Assembly: GCA_946406115.1 (NCBI GenBank)
Contig: OX291561.1
Location: 7,122,273 to 7,186,272, forward strand
Source: Apoda limacodes
Lineage: Eukaryota > Arthropoda > Insecta > Lepidoptera > Limacodidae
Direction: 5' to 3'
DNA: 64,000 nucleotides
Below, piece by piece: positions 1 to 12,456 of this stretch. The notes beneath the pieces are model-generated. The model made no database searches. It saw nothing but the letters and a program-made list of their open reading frames with translations, and had not been told where the DNA came from. Position 1 is the first letter of the stretch. Each line of letters begins with the position of its first letter. Position numbers and translations under genes: made by a program.

Positions 1-192
1 TAATTCGGATGTTTGCATTTTTTATTTATGTTTTATGTCCGCATAACTCAAAATAATTTTTATTTTTTTTTATTTAAAAGGCTTTACTTCTGAGGTGATA
101 CCATATTAATGTAGTGAATTTAAAACTTAAATTTTTGGTCAAAAAAAATATATGGTGTTTATTTGGAACTGGTGATACGCCTTGTATGTTGA

Positions 193-624
193 TGATTGTA
201 TAAAATTTGTTACGAGTATCGATTTTTTTAGGGTACGAAAAAAAAAAAACAATTCGTCACTCAAACGCAACAAAAAATACTTTTTAACAAAAAAACAACT
301 GGCTTCAAAAAGATGCACTATATTAATAAAATATTATATAAAATAATTGTTTATTTCCAAAAATCTGATCTGAATTACAGTTCGAAGTTGGTTTCTATGT
401 ACCTAACAGTTTATAACACACTTCACATTAATGACAAAACTTTAAACTATAATTCAGATCAGATTTTTGGAAATAAGTGATTATTTTTACCTTTTTAGTG
501 CATCTTTTTAAAGCTAGTTGTTTTTTTGTTAAAAAGTATTTTTTGTTGCGTTTGAGTGACGAATTGTTTTTTTTTTTTCGTACCCTAAAAAAATCGATAC
601 TCGTAACAAATTTTATACAATCAA
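193..624. repeat. Long AT-rich foldback (inverted repeat), copy 1
   Basis: Arms at about 193-380 and 447-624 are reverse complements with small gaps, separated by about 66 bp. Both contain the same run around gacgaattg, a poly-A/T stretch and ggtacgaa. One related arm recurs near 43180-43250, so this is a dispersed foldback or MITE-like family. There are no coding features. Confidence 0.85.
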
Positions 625-1139
625 TACAAAAGTTATCAAACAAGTAAAAAACCATGATAGAAATTTTTAAAGTTATGACTTTAATCTTAGTCTTAAAACC
701 TGAACATTATGTGTTCTTGATTTAAAAAAAGTGTGTTACTACATCCAAAGGTTAAATACAGTAATAAAAATTAAGTACAGAAAAAAACATTTAACAAGGA
801 TTAAGTAAGCAACGAACTACAGCAAATTACGTGTCAACAAAGTTACTAGCGTAATTTTTGCGTAGTCCGCACTTCTCCGTAGAACTCCGCACGCGCGGCA
901 ACTAATCAACAAAGTTGTGGCCGTGCAAGTTACTTTTCCTGATGGCTCTGCAAAAGTTATCTTACTTACGAGAAGTGTTACCTGCAAGTCATGTATATAT
1001 TTATGTAACATTTGTTATATGAAGCTATTATAAAGGTTTCATTTATGTTTAAACAAGTTAAATTTTTAATACGCACTTTACTATGCTCAACCGTGCGCCA
1101 CGTATGTAGGATAGACTATTAAAAAATAAAAAATAAATA

Positions 1140-1490
1140 AATACTATTGAACATTACACACAGCGTCATCTGGTCCCAAACGAAACAAAGCTTATGGTAT
1201 GGATTTTTTTTTGTATATGCATACATATTATATATCGAAAGCACCCAGTCTCAAAACAAACACGAATAATAAATTTTTTTCTTTGGCGGGAATAGAACTC
1301 ATGCCCCTCGATTTAACAGTTTCAGTTACAGTCAGCACAGTCGGGTTAGTATTTCAGGTTATAATAATTACCGACGGGAATTTTATTGTTTTCACGATAT
1401 ACTTTTTCTGACTTTGAGCGTAACATATCCATACAGTACAAGATTTGCTGAGTTTTAGACCAGATGGCGCTGTGTGTAGTTCATATATAT
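1140..1490. mobile_element. SINE relics in inverted arrangement (copy 1)
   Basis: 1150-1310 reads as the reverse complement of the SINE seen at 17311: tail block with cagcgtcatctgg, then an A/T tract, then a worn B-box (aatagaactcatgcc). Around 1465-1490 a forward tail (agatggcgctgtgtgtag) follows. Two diverged copies therefore face each other. Confidence 0.6.
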
Positions 1491-1549
1491 GTTACTACCT
1501 AATGTACTGTATGAAGCTTAGTTAGTAGATTTTTCTGGTCTGAGAAATA

Positions 1550-2125
1550 CATAATTCTTTGGCTGTTGCAGCCATTACTGCTTCACCGGGCTTTTTGGGG
1601 CGAGACTCTGAAGGATATAGCGCCCAACGCTCAAGGGCTTCCCGAGAGGGGAGCCTCGGCTTGGGCTGTCGCTCTCGGGGGCATCCCTTCGACCGGCGTG
1701 AGCCTCGTACCCGAAGGTGAGTCACCGCCAGGAGGGGAGTTCCCCGTTACGCGGGTGCGGTTGCTATTGAGTGGGGGCGAGAAGCGCCCCGGCACTCTTT
1801 GATACCTCATGTATCCTTGCGGGCGCCGACGAACCCGGGGACGTCGGCGTCGTGTTAGGGGGGAGACCCTATTAGGGGAGATCATAGAGACTAATCTCGC
1901 TGTCCGGACATTGAGATCGTCATATGGGGCCATTAGTACGTGCCGAGGCCGCCTTACTACAGTTTTACGACCATGCTGCGGTAACGTATCATACGTTGTG
2001 GATTGCACAATTAGTCGATAGGGTGATTTTGTGTACGCTCGAAAAAGCGAACTGCCAGGTCTTTGAAATATTGGGGAATCGTAGGGAGCTAGAAGTCCCT
2101 GTTTTGGAGGATATAGATACTTAGC
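1550..2125 (+). mobile_element. GC-rich interspersed element, unclassified (copy 1)
   Basis: A GC-rich island in AT-rich surroundings. It opens with tgcagccattactgcttcac and the block gcccaacgctcaagggctt, both of which recur in shorter form at 2955 and 37050. A plus-strand frame ends at 2124 with ...RRELEVPVLEDIDT and a stop. It looks like the 5' or coding part of a mobile element, but I do not recognise the family. Several overlapping short ORFs on both strands reflect the GC content rather than genes. Confidence 0.5.
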
Positions 2126-2294
2126 TAATTTATACCTAACAGTACATAATATAAGGTATATTTTATATTGTTTGGTCTTGTTTTATTTTATCTTTATCAA
2201 AGACGCTATGCAATTTAGAAGATTTGTGTTTATTGATCCTTATAAGTGTCCTGCTCGACCGATGCATAAAATACTTAACTATTTTTTTCGTATT

Positions 2295-2405
2295 TCACAG
2301 GTTCGATTCCGGGCTTAAAAAATGTGTTTTATTTAAAAATCTTTAAATGCAATTAAACTTCTTTTAGAACATAAAGGAATGTTTTCTTTTAAGTAAACTT
2401 TTCAC
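2295..2405 (+). mobile_element. tRNA-derived SINE fragment, second family (copy 1)
   Basis: Contains a B-box-like ggttcgattccgggc followed by an AT-rich tail with aaaggaatgttttcttttaagt. The tail resembles those at 6301-6402 (reverse) and 17993-18100 (forward). Confidence 0.5.
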
Positions 2406-2954
2406 TTTCAATATGAATGATACTTCCGTCCCCCCGACCATGGCATTTTTTTTGCACCCTTTATAGGTAGGTATGGGAATCAAGATTTTATAAAATTTAA
2501 ACAATTTATTCAAATATATTTACTGTTATTAAAACCAATCATATAATACTTACCTTATTGTAAATCAAAAACTTTACTTCAAACAAAAAGTTAATATACC
2601 TACTAACATTTATATAAACTTTACTTAATTATATATTTTTTAAAGCTAATAATAACTTTTTCCACATCAAAGCCAATCTCTATATAATAACTGAAAGTCA
2701 AAGTTGGCAGCCTCAAAGACGGAATTATGGCCCCATATTCAAAAGTTCCTGATTTTATTTTATAAAAGTTTATTCATATAAAGGTTTTGCACATTTATAT
2801 TGCGAAAAGCAGACATCCTGAGTCAAATTCCGATTTCAATTATCAAATATTTAAAGAAAATACTATCACGACATTTATTTCCCAAGGAATGGTCACAGAT
2901 GTTACAATTTGGGCCCGCAAACGTGGTAGGTTTTTTTTTGAACTGACTACTGCA

Positions 2955-3075
2955 TTTGGCTGATGCAGCCATTACTGCTTTATTAAGGATTTATTAAGGA
3001 GCCATATAGCGCCCAACGCTCAAGGGCTTTCCGTGGGGGGAGCTTCGGCGTTGTCGCCCTTGTGAAAGGTCGCTC
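2955..3075 (+). mobile_element. GC-rich element, short fragment (copy 1)
   Basis: Shares tgcagccattactgctt and gcgcccaacgctcaagggct with 1560-1650, then diverges. It is a truncated relative of the 1550-2125 element. Confidence 0.6.
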
Positions 3076-4076
3076 GTGGTCAGAGTTAAACAATTTTACA
3101 ATTGACACATAAAGAACTGCTGTACTTCGGGCTGGTGCGCCTGGGTACTTGCTTTACTATTGTCACAAAAATCCCAAAAACACAGTAGGAACCTGTAATT
3201 TCTAAATTTTAATTACAATTTTGAAACCAACACGCTGAATAATAAAATTAAAATATTGAGATGTCGTTTCAACAAGTCAACGTTCAAACCCGACTGCGCA
3301 CATTATATCAAAGACAACATACCTTGTAAACAATTGGAAAAAAAATATGGACTACTAAGACCAAGCTAACTACACCTTATTCGTCAAAATATAATGAGAT
3401 TAGGAGCTACAGTTGTTGAACATGCTAACAAACATACATACACAGCTAGATTATACATTATTTATATACAAATTATACATTTTCAAAATCTTTAAAATAA
3501 CATCTGATTTATATTGCCCAAAGTATTATGCAAGTAATGTCTGCCATGTTGGATTTATATGACATTACATCACACGGCCTATGACACGCAAAGCTAACGA
3601 AACGACACCTTATTTGTCAAAATATGATCTTAGCTTCTATAGTAGCTACGCGGGAACATATGACCATCCTTACATACATACAAAGACTGCTAAGATCAAA
3701 ACCCTAATGAACGAATAACAGACTTATGGAAATTGGAGACAATACAAAGTTTTAACTTTTCCTTATTCCAATACTGATTGTTATGTTTTCGTCACTTATT
3801 CACAAGCTAGATGTCACTGTATCGATTTGAAACACCCTATGGTTGGTGTAAAGAAATTTGTTGACGACTATAATAATTTTTAGTTTTTACACTATTAATT
3901 TTTGCAATACGATATTTGTGTCGTAATAATGGAAATGTATTTACGGTAGACGTAGAACGCACTATAAATATAATACGCGAATTTTATACGAAGTGAGACA
4001 TGACATGACTTACCTTACATTCTACGTTGCTACTAATGCTAACAATATACAGAAACAATATCATTCGTTGTTTCAG

Positions 4077-4160
4077 TCGGAAGAAGTCCACTGTTGAACG
4101 TAGGCCTCCCCTATATGTGTCATGTGAACAAGGAATACAAGGCGCTGCCGCTCGATGATT
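4077..4160 (-). mobile_element. RTE-like LINE 3' terminus (copy 1)
   Basis: On the minus strand the bases encode ...IGEAYVQQWTSSD and a stop. This is the C-terminus I know from abundant lepidopteran endonuclease/reverse-transcriptase LINEs. Only this tip is present, as expected of a 5'-truncated insertion. A related copy lies at 62770-63140. Confidence 0.65.
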
Positions 4161-4794
4161 CATAATTTTAGTCGTGGTCTCTGGTAGTGTAAATATTTTA
4201 AAAAGTAGATACTATAGAAGTCATTGAAATTCGTTAAGCTGTTAACGGAACAATCTTAATGACAAATTTGTTTATGGTACCTATCATCTCAAAAAGTTTC
4301 TTTTTTTTTTTTAAAAAAATATTTATTGAAGGCTATTGAACGTTCGTATTACGTTAAGTTTTTTTTACTTCGTTCTGTTCAGATAATACTCAGACAGACT
4401 CCCGAGAAAAATAAGTCTAAGTCTCGTGCCGTATAGAGTTCCGTACAACATAAAAGTATGAGCTTTATTTAAAAAAAAAATTACTAGGTCTATCAGCTTC
4501 TATCGGTTAACCGTACGTATTATAATGGTCATCAGTAGGTACTTTTATCACTGAATAAATATTAGTGCTGGCGTTCAGAAGAGTCACTACCGTACAAAAT
4601 GTACGAACGGTGCCACCGAGGCGGTCCATGCGTCTGGTTCACAGTGAGCCAGGTACGCAGGGCTTGTATCTTTTTGGGGTTATTTTAACATAGTTGCCAC
4701 CAAATATTTTTTATTTTTGAAAGTTTTTAAGGGTTATAAATAGAAACCATCGCACAACGAAGAAAAAAGAAAAAAAAAATTAAGGATTAGATTC

Positions 4795-4975
4795 TTAGGG
4801 TTCCGCACCCAAAGGGTACAAAACGGGACCCTATTATTAAGACTTCGCTGTCAGTCTGTCTGTCCGTCCGTTTGTCACCAGGCTGTATATCATGAATTGT
4901 AATAGTTAGACAGTTGAGAAACGGTACGGAACCCTTCATGCGCGAGTCCAACACGCACTTGGCTGGTTTTTGTCT
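4795..4975. repeat. GGTTCCGTACC-type repeat, short form (copy 1)
   Basis: Runs from agggttccgcaccc through cgggaccctattattaag, CCGT-like tetranucleotides and ccaggctgtatatcatgaa to acggtacggaaccc and gcgcgagtccaacacgcac. The GGTTCCG and CGGAACC ends are inverted. It has the same order of blocks as 19063-19470 but lacks the middle. Confidence 0.75.
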
Positions 4976-6300
4976 AAACTTTTTGAAAACTCTGTATTGA
5001 AGTAAGTTTTTACTTTGAACTACATACACCTAACTCGATAATTTTAGATTTTTCAGACATTTGGTCAGAGCCGCAGCAAGCCGATGGACCCGGGCGACTC
5101 AAGACCGGCCGTTGTGAAGACATAATGGGGCAGGTATACGAACGATACTGACCTTTAATGTGTTAATTTTCTTTTAATTGTACGGAACCTTGAAACACTA
5201 AAAAATCATCCTAATAATTTGTTTGGTTTTTTCAGTTGTCTGAAATGGTGATTTAAAATAATATGTAAAGTAGGGGAAACGAGAAACAACAATTTTTAAG
5301 CGCTGGTTCCACAAGGATTTTCAGCAGAAAATTAAATATGAAAATCCCTTTGTGCAGTGAATTTCAAACTTGACAACCGCCTCTCGTGGTAGACAATATG
5401 TAAATGACTATACATACAAAACATCGTCCAACCTGTAGGTATTTAATTTGCAAAACTATTTTAAGCATTTTGTATGACATAGTGCAAAATGCAAAGTAGA
5501 GTAATGAAGTGGGAGTTTTGGCGCGCATCTTAAGAAGGACCGGTGTTTTTTCCTGTTTAATTTTTCTAAATTCATTTAGTGTGCTTCGATGTGTATATTT
5601 TAGCAGTGTTTTTCGAAAACGTGTTAAGAATTGTGCAGCGAAGACTCATGAATAGCGAATTATGAAGAAATAAGCTGTACTGCTTATTAGTTAAAGCGCA
5701 ATTTCTGAAGGATGCACACCAAATCTCCCGCCCTAGCTTGGGACACGAAACGAGGACGCCGCGATAAAACTTGTATATGGCGCTTCGCCAAACTAAGATA
5801 TAAGCACGGGACTAGTTATATTTATACATGACTCTGGAGAAAAAGGAAGTATTGAAGTTTAGAAAAACAAATAAACTTTGCACCCGTACATACATTTCTA
5901 GCCAGACAGGCGGCGCGCTCCATACAAACGTAACTAGATTCTATTTTCCGTAAATTAAGGTTTTGTAGTGGCATCCCTACTCCCCGACTGCTGTTTGTTT
6001 TTTTGTTTTTTTTTTAATTACGTTCCACAATAAAGCTTGGCATACAGTGTGATGTTAAGGAGATAAGCAGGCATAAAGATAGCTAAAAAGGGTTTTGTAC
6101 ATCACACAACAATAAAATACAGAAAACTCCATAGAATAATGTATTTGTAGACATGATCTACGAATAAATTACTATACAGTGTGACAGTTTCCTATTTATA
6201 AACTCTATATAAATAACAACCAATAAATACAATCGCCTATACATGGTGGAAAAGTGAAGGCCGTGGTTGAATAGAAAGTCCCCTTAATATTAATAATGGC

Positions 6301-6402
6301 AAATTTTACTGAAAGGAAATATTCCTTTATTCTTTCAAATAATTAAAACTAAATTCGAAGATTTTTGGATAAATGCCTGTTTGTGCCAGGATCAAGAGAA
6401 TA
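6301..6402 (-). mobile_element. SINE fragment, second family, reverse (copy 1)
   Basis: Reverse complement of the tail at 17993-18100, including the gaaaggaaatattccttta block and the worn B-box around gtgccaggatcaa. Confidence 0.55.
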
Positions 6403-7284
6403 TCGTATACACGCATTAAGTTAGGGTACCGTAAAGTTCTCACTCTTACTTATTGCGGATATGTAAAAACTTTACTTTACATATTTTATGAACTGATTTG
6501 TGCTGGTTTGCACAGTGTGTAACGTCCAAAAAATATTTTGCACATATATTTTAAAGCACTGCAGTGCAACATCACTACTAAAACAAACCATCTAGCTTTA
6601 AGAGGGCGATATAGGCCAAAAAGCTAATTTCTGTAATTCTAACGTTGTGTATGTAAATGCACTATAAATCATTAGATAATGTCATATACATTACTATGAT
6701 ATATATATGCTAAATAATTCTTAAGTAATTTATACCGTAATGACGCCTTAAAACTATTAATTTTTTGTATGGAATTTAACGTTATTACCGTTTTGTAGTC
6801 ACATTTTTTGACTTTTTGCTACAACTCAGAGTCAAAGCACTAGATAACAATTACCCAATTAAATCCTAACTATTATATATTTGTAAAAGTATATTTGTTT
6901 TTTATTGCTTAACTTTGTTATAGAGCATCCAATTGAGCTAGAATAGGACAAAGAGATTGTCCTCCGGACATTTATTCCGGAATAATCGAAATTTTTCCCA
7001 GGAATAACTGTAACCGAATTCCACGTTGAAAAACTATACCTATAGCTAACTATAGCAAATTTTTTACCTACCTCAAAAAAGGAGGAGGTTCTTAATTCGG
7101 ATGTTTGCATTTTTTATTTATGTTTTATGTCCGCATAACTCAAAATAATTTTTATTTTTTTTTATTTAAAAGGCTTTACTTCTGAGGTGATACCATATTA
7201 ATGTAGTGAATTTAAAACTTAAATTTTTGGTCAAAAAAAATATATGGTGTTTATTTGGAACTGGTGATACGCCTTGTATGTTGA

Positions 7285-7715
7285 TGATTGTATAAAATTT
7301 GTTACGAGTATCGATTTTTTTAGGGTACGAAAAAAAAAAAACAATTCGTCACTCAAACGCAACAAAAAATACTTTTTAACAAAAAAACAACTGGCTTCAA
7401 AAAGATGCACTATATTAATAAAATATTATATAAAATAATTGTTTATTTCCAAAAATCTGATCTGAATTACAGTTCGAAGTTGGTTTCTATGTACCTAACA
7501 GTTTATAACACACTTCACATTAATGACAAAACTTTAAACTATAATTCAGATCAGATTTTTGGAAATAAGTGATTATTTTTACCTTTTTAGTGCATCTTTT
7601 TAAAGCTAGTTGTTTTTTTGTTAAAAAGTATTTTTTGTTGCGTTTGAGTGACGAATTGTTTTTTTTTTTCGTACCCTAAAAAAATCGATACTCGTAACAA
7701 ATTTTATACAATCAA
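7285..7715. repeat. Long AT-rich foldback, copy 2
   Basis: Second copy of the 193-624 foldback, carried by the tandem duplication. It has one T fewer in the right-arm poly-T. Confidence 0.85.
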
Positions 7716-8230
7716 TACAAAAGTTATCAAACAAGTAAAAAACCATGATAGAAATTTTTAAAGTTATGACTTTAATCTTAGTCTTAAAACCTGAACATTA
7801 TGTGTTCTTGATTTAAAAAAAGTGTGTTACTACATCCAAAGGTTAAATACAGTAATAAAAATTAAGTACAGAAAAAAACATTTAACAAGGATTAAGTAAG
7901 CAACGAACTACAGCAAATTACGTGTCAACAAAGTTACTAGCGTAATTTTTGCGTAGTCCGCACTTCTCCGTAGAACTCCGCACGCGCGGCAACTAATCAA
8001 CAAAGTTGTGGCCGTGCAAGTTACTTTTCCTGATGGCTCTGCAAAAGTTATCTTACTTACGAGAAGTGTTACCTGCAAGTCATGTATATATTTATGTAAC
8101 ATTTGTTATATGAAGCTATTATAAAGGTTTCATTTATGTTTAAACAAGTTAAATTTTTAATACGCACTTTACTATGCTCAACCGTGCGCCACGTATGTAT
8201 GATAGACTATTAAAAAATAAAAAATAAATA

Positions 8231-8581
8231 AATACTATTGAACATTACACACAGCGTCATCTGGTCCCAAACGAAACAAAGCTTATGGTATGGATTTTTT
8301 TTTGTATATGCATACATATTATATATCGAAAGCACCCAGTCTCAAAACAAACACGAATAATAAATTTTTTTCTTTGGCGGGAATAGAACTCATGCCCCTC
8401 GATTTAACAGTTTCAGTTACAGTCAGCACAGTCGGGTTAGTATTTCAGGTTATAATAATTACCGACGGGAATTTTATTGTTTTCACGATATACTTTTTCT
8501 GACTTTGAGCGTAACATATCCATACAGTACAAGATTTGCTGAGTTTTAGACCAGATGGCGCTGTGTGTAGTTCATATATAT
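8231..8581. mobile_element. SINE relics in inverted arrangement (copy 2)
   Basis: Duplicate of 1140-1490 at offset 7091. Confidence 0.6.
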
Positions 8582-8640
8582 GTTACTACCTAATGTACTG
8601 TATGAAGCTTAGTTAGTAGATTTTTCTGGTCTGAGAAATA

Positions 8641-9216
8641 CATAATTCTTTGGCTGTTGCAGCCATTACTGCTTCACCGGGCTTTTTGGGGCGAGACTCT
8701 GAAGGATATAGCGCCCAACGCTCAAGGGCTTCCCGAGAGGGGAGCCTCGGCTTGGGCTGTCGCTCTCGGGGGCATCCCTTCGACCGGCGTGAGCCTCGTA
8801 CCCGAAGGTGAGTCACCGCCAGGAGGGGAGTTCCCCGTTACGCGGGTGCGGTTGCTATTGAGTGGGGGCGAGAAGCGCCCCGGCACTCTTTGATACCTCA
8901 TGTATCCTTGCGGGCGCCGACGAACCCGGGGACGTCGGCGTCGTGTTAGGGGGGAGACCCTATTAGGGGAGATCATAGAGACTAATCTCGCTGTCCGGAC
9001 ATTGAGATCGTCATATGGGGCCATTAGTACGTGCCGAGGCCGCCTTACTACAGTTTTACGACCATGCTGCGGTAACGTATCATACGTTGTGGATTGCACA
9101 ATTAGTCGATAGGGTGATTTTGTGTACGCTCGAAAAAGCGAACTGCCAGGTCTTTGAAATATTGGGGAATCGTAGGGAGCTAGAAGTCCCTGTTTTGGAG
9201 GATATAGATACTTAGC
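8641..9216 (+). mobile_element. GC-rich interspersed element, unclassified (copy 2)
   Basis: Duplicate of 1550-2125; the encoded 66-residue frame is identical. Confidence 0.5.
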
Positions 9217-9385
9217 TAATTTATACCTAACAGTACATAATATAAGGTATATTTTATATTGTTTGGTCTTGTTTTATTTTATCTTTATCAAAGACGCTAT
9301 GCAATTTAGAAGATTTGTGTTTATTGATCCTTATAAGTGTCCTGCTCGACCGATGCATAAAATACTTAACTATTTTTTTCGTATT

Positions 9386-9496
9386 TCACAGGTTCGATTC
9401 CGGGCTTAAAAAATGTGTTTTATTTAAAAATCTTTAAATGCAATTAAACTTCTTTTAGAACATAAAGGAATGTTTTCTTTTAAGTAAACTTTTCAC
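9386..9496 (+). mobile_element. tRNA-derived SINE fragment, second family (copy 2)
   Basis: Duplicate of 2295-2405. Confidence 0.5.
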
Positions 9497-10045
9497 TTTC
9501 AATATGAATGATACTTCCGTCCCCCCGACCATGGCATTTTTTTTGCACCCTTTATAGGTAGGTATGGGAATCAAGATTTTATAAAATTTAAACAATTTAT
9601 TCAAATATATTTACTGTTATTAAAACCAATCATATAATACTTACCTTATTGTAAATCAAAAACTTTACTTCAAACAAAAAGTTAATATACCTACTAACAT
9701 TTATATAAACTTTACTTAATTATATATTTTTTAAAGCTAATAATAACTTTTTCCACATCAAAGCCAATCTCTATATAATAACTGAAAGTCAAAGTTGGCA
9801 GCCTCAAAGACGGAATTATGGCCCCATATTCAAAAGTTCCTGATTTTATTTTATAAAAGTTTATTCATATAAAGGTTTTGCACATTCATATTGCGAAAAG
9901 CAGACATCCTGAGTCAAATTCCGATTTCAATTATCAAATATTTAAAGAAAATACTATCACGACATTTATTTCCCAAGGAATGGTCACAGATGTTACAATT
10001 TGGGCCCGCAAACGTGGTAGGTTTTTTTTTGAACTGACTACTGCA

Positions 10046-10166
10046 TTTGGCTGATGCAGCCATTACTGCTTTATTAAGGATTTATTAAGGAGCCATATAG
10101 CGCCCAACGCTCAAGGGCTTTCCGTGGGGGGAGCTTCGGCGTTGTCGCCCTTGTGAAAGGTCGCTC
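10046..10166 (+). mobile_element. GC-rich element, short fragment (copy 2)
   Basis: Duplicate of 2955-3075. Confidence 0.6.
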
Positions 10167-11167
10167 GTGGTCAGAGTTAAACAATTTTACAATTGACACA
10201 TAAAGAACTGCTGTACTTCGGGCTGGTGCGCCTGGGTACTTGCTTTACTATTGTCACAAAAATCCCAAAAACACAGTAGGAACCTGTAATTTCTAAATTT
10301 TAATTACAATTTTGAAACCAACACGCTGAATAATAAAATTAAAATATTGAGATGTCGTTTCAACAAGTCAACGTTCAAACCCGACTGCGCACATTATATC
10401 AAAGACAACATACCTTGTAAACAATTGGAAAAAAAATATGGACTACTAAGACCAAGCTAACTACACCTTATTCGTCAAAATATAATGAGATTAGGAGCTA
10501 CAGTTGTTGAACATGCTAACAAACATACATACACAGCTAGATTATACATTATTTATATACAAATTATACATTTTCAAAATCTTTAAAATAACATCTGATT
10601 TATATTGCCCAAAGTATTATGCAAGTAATGTCTGCCATGTTGGATTTATATGACATTACATCACACGGCCTATGACACGCAAAGCTAACGAAACGACACC
10701 TTATTTGTCAAAATATGATCTTAGCTTCTATAGTAGCTACGCGGGAACATATGACCATCCTTACATACATACAAAGACTGCTAAGATCAAAACCCTAATG
10801 AACGAATAACAGACTTATGGAAATTGGAGACAATACAAAGTTTTAACTTTTCCTTATTCCAATACTGATTGTTATGTTTTCGTCACTTATTCACAAGCTA
10901 GATGTCACTGTATCGATTTGAAACACCCTATGGTTGGTGTAAAGAAATTTGTTGACGACTATAATAATTTTTAGTTTTTACACTATTAATTTTTGCAATA
11001 CGATATTTGTGTCGTAATAATGGAAATGTATTTACGGTAGACGTAGAACGCACTATAAATATAATACGCGAATTTTATACGAAGTGAGACATGACATGAC
11101 TTACCTTACATTCTACGTTGCTACTAATGCTAACAATATACAGAAACAATATCATTCGTTGTTTCAG

Positions 11168-11251
11168 TCGGAAGAAGTCCACTGTTGAACGTAGGCCTCC
11201 CCTATATGTGTCATGTGAACAAGGAATACAAGGCGCTGCCGCTCGATGATT
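11168..11251 (-). mobile_element. RTE-like LINE 3' terminus (copy 2)
   Basis: Duplicate of 4077-4160. Confidence 0.65.
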
Positions 11252-11497
11252 CATAATTTTAGTCGTGGTCTCTGGTAGTGTAAATATTTTAAAAAGTAGA
11301 TACTATAGAAGTCATTGAAATTCGTTAAGCTGTTAACGGAACAATCTTAATGACAAATTTGTTTATGGTACCTATCATCTCAAAAAGTTTCTTTTTTTTT
11401 TTTAAAAAAATATTTATTGAAGGCTATTGAACGTTCGTATTACGTTAAGTTTTTTTTACTTCGTTCTGTTCAGATAATACTCAGACAGACTCCCGAG

Positions 11498-11886
11498 TTC
11501 GATGTGTGGCCGGCTGCTGTGCAGAGGGTGTGGGTTCGATTCCCGCACTGGACAAACATTTATGTCGTAAACATTTGAGTTTGTCTTGAGTCTGGTTGTA
11601 TTTATGTATGATATGTATGTATTTACAAAAAAAAGTTATATATATATACCCACTCTTATCTGTTGTCTGGTATACATAACACAAGATTGCCAGACGGCGC
11701 TGCGTGTAATGTCCAAAAATATTGATTATTATATACTGTACACTGTTATGTAAAATTATTGTATGTATATATGCATAAAGTCGTTTTCCTTTTTTGCTAC
11801 TTACTGCATGTAAAAAAAATGATTTTCTTTTCTAATTTTTGTCAACTCTGTTTAACTCGTAATACTGCTAACCTAAAAAAACTCGC
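11498..11886 (+). mobile_element. 389-bp insertion with a tRNA-derived SINE, only in copy 2
   Basis: At the matching place in copy 1 (between 4406 and 4407) this sequence is absent. Its first part, about 11504-11735, matches the SINE at 17311-17571: gtgtggccggctg, a B-box ggttcgattcccgcac, a gtatgtatttacaaaaaa run, gttgtctggtatacataac and a tail gccagacggcgctgcgtgtaatgtcc. The remaining 150 bp is AT-rich and unclassified. I could not define a clean target-site duplication. Confidence 0.85.
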
Positions 11887-12275
11887 AAAAATAAGTCTAA
11901 GTCTCGTGCCGTATAGAGTTCCGTACAACATAAAAGTATGAGCTTTATTTAAAAAAAAAAATTACTAGGTCTATCAGCTTCTATCGGTTAACCGTACGTA
12001 TTATAATGGTCATCAGTAGGTACTTTTATCACTGAATAAATATTAGTGCTGGCGTTCAGAAGAGTCACTACCGTACAAAATGTACGAACGGTGCCACCGA
12101 GGCGGTCCATGCGTCTGGTTCACAGTGAGCCAGGTACGCAGGGCTTGTATCTTTTTGGGGTTATTTTAACATAGTTGCCACCAAATATTTTTTATTTTTG
12201 AAAGTTTTTAAGGGTTATAAATAGAAACCATCGCACAACGAAGAAAAAAGAAAAAAAAAATTAAGGATTAGATTC

Positions 12276-12456
12276 TTAGGGTTCCGCACCCAAAGGGTAC
12301 AAAACGGGACCCTATTATTAAGACTTCGCTGTCAGTCTGTCTGTCCGTCCGTTTGTCACCAGGCTGTATATCATGAATTGTAATAGTTAGACAGTTGAGA
12401 AACGGTACGGAACCCTTCATGCGCGAGTCCAACACGCACTTGGCTGGTTTTTGTCT
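12276..12456. repeat. GGTTCCGTACC-type repeat, short form (copy 2)
   Basis: Duplicate of 4795-4975. Confidence 0.75.

Larger units (their letters stand above)
1..7092. repeat. Tandem duplication, copy 1 (7.1-kb unit)
   Basis: This block is repeated almost base for base from 7093. I saw only isolated differences, such as one T fewer in the poly-T near 565, G/T at about 1119 and T/C at about 2807. Copy 1 has 525 bases (6568-7092) that copy 2 lacks at its end. The bases just before copy 2 read ggaggaggttc, so copy 1 probably starts left of the window. Apart from the repeats listed separately I see no gene; the short ORFs inside are in repeat DNA. The block may be a true recent duplication or two haplotypes assembled in series. 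Confidence 0.95.

Noticed and set aside
1522..2124. Overlapping frames of 66-125 codons in the GC-rich block
   Set aside because: Five frames on both strands are open, as expected from high GC. None has a recognised domain, and at most the 66-codon frame may be a mobile-element remnant.
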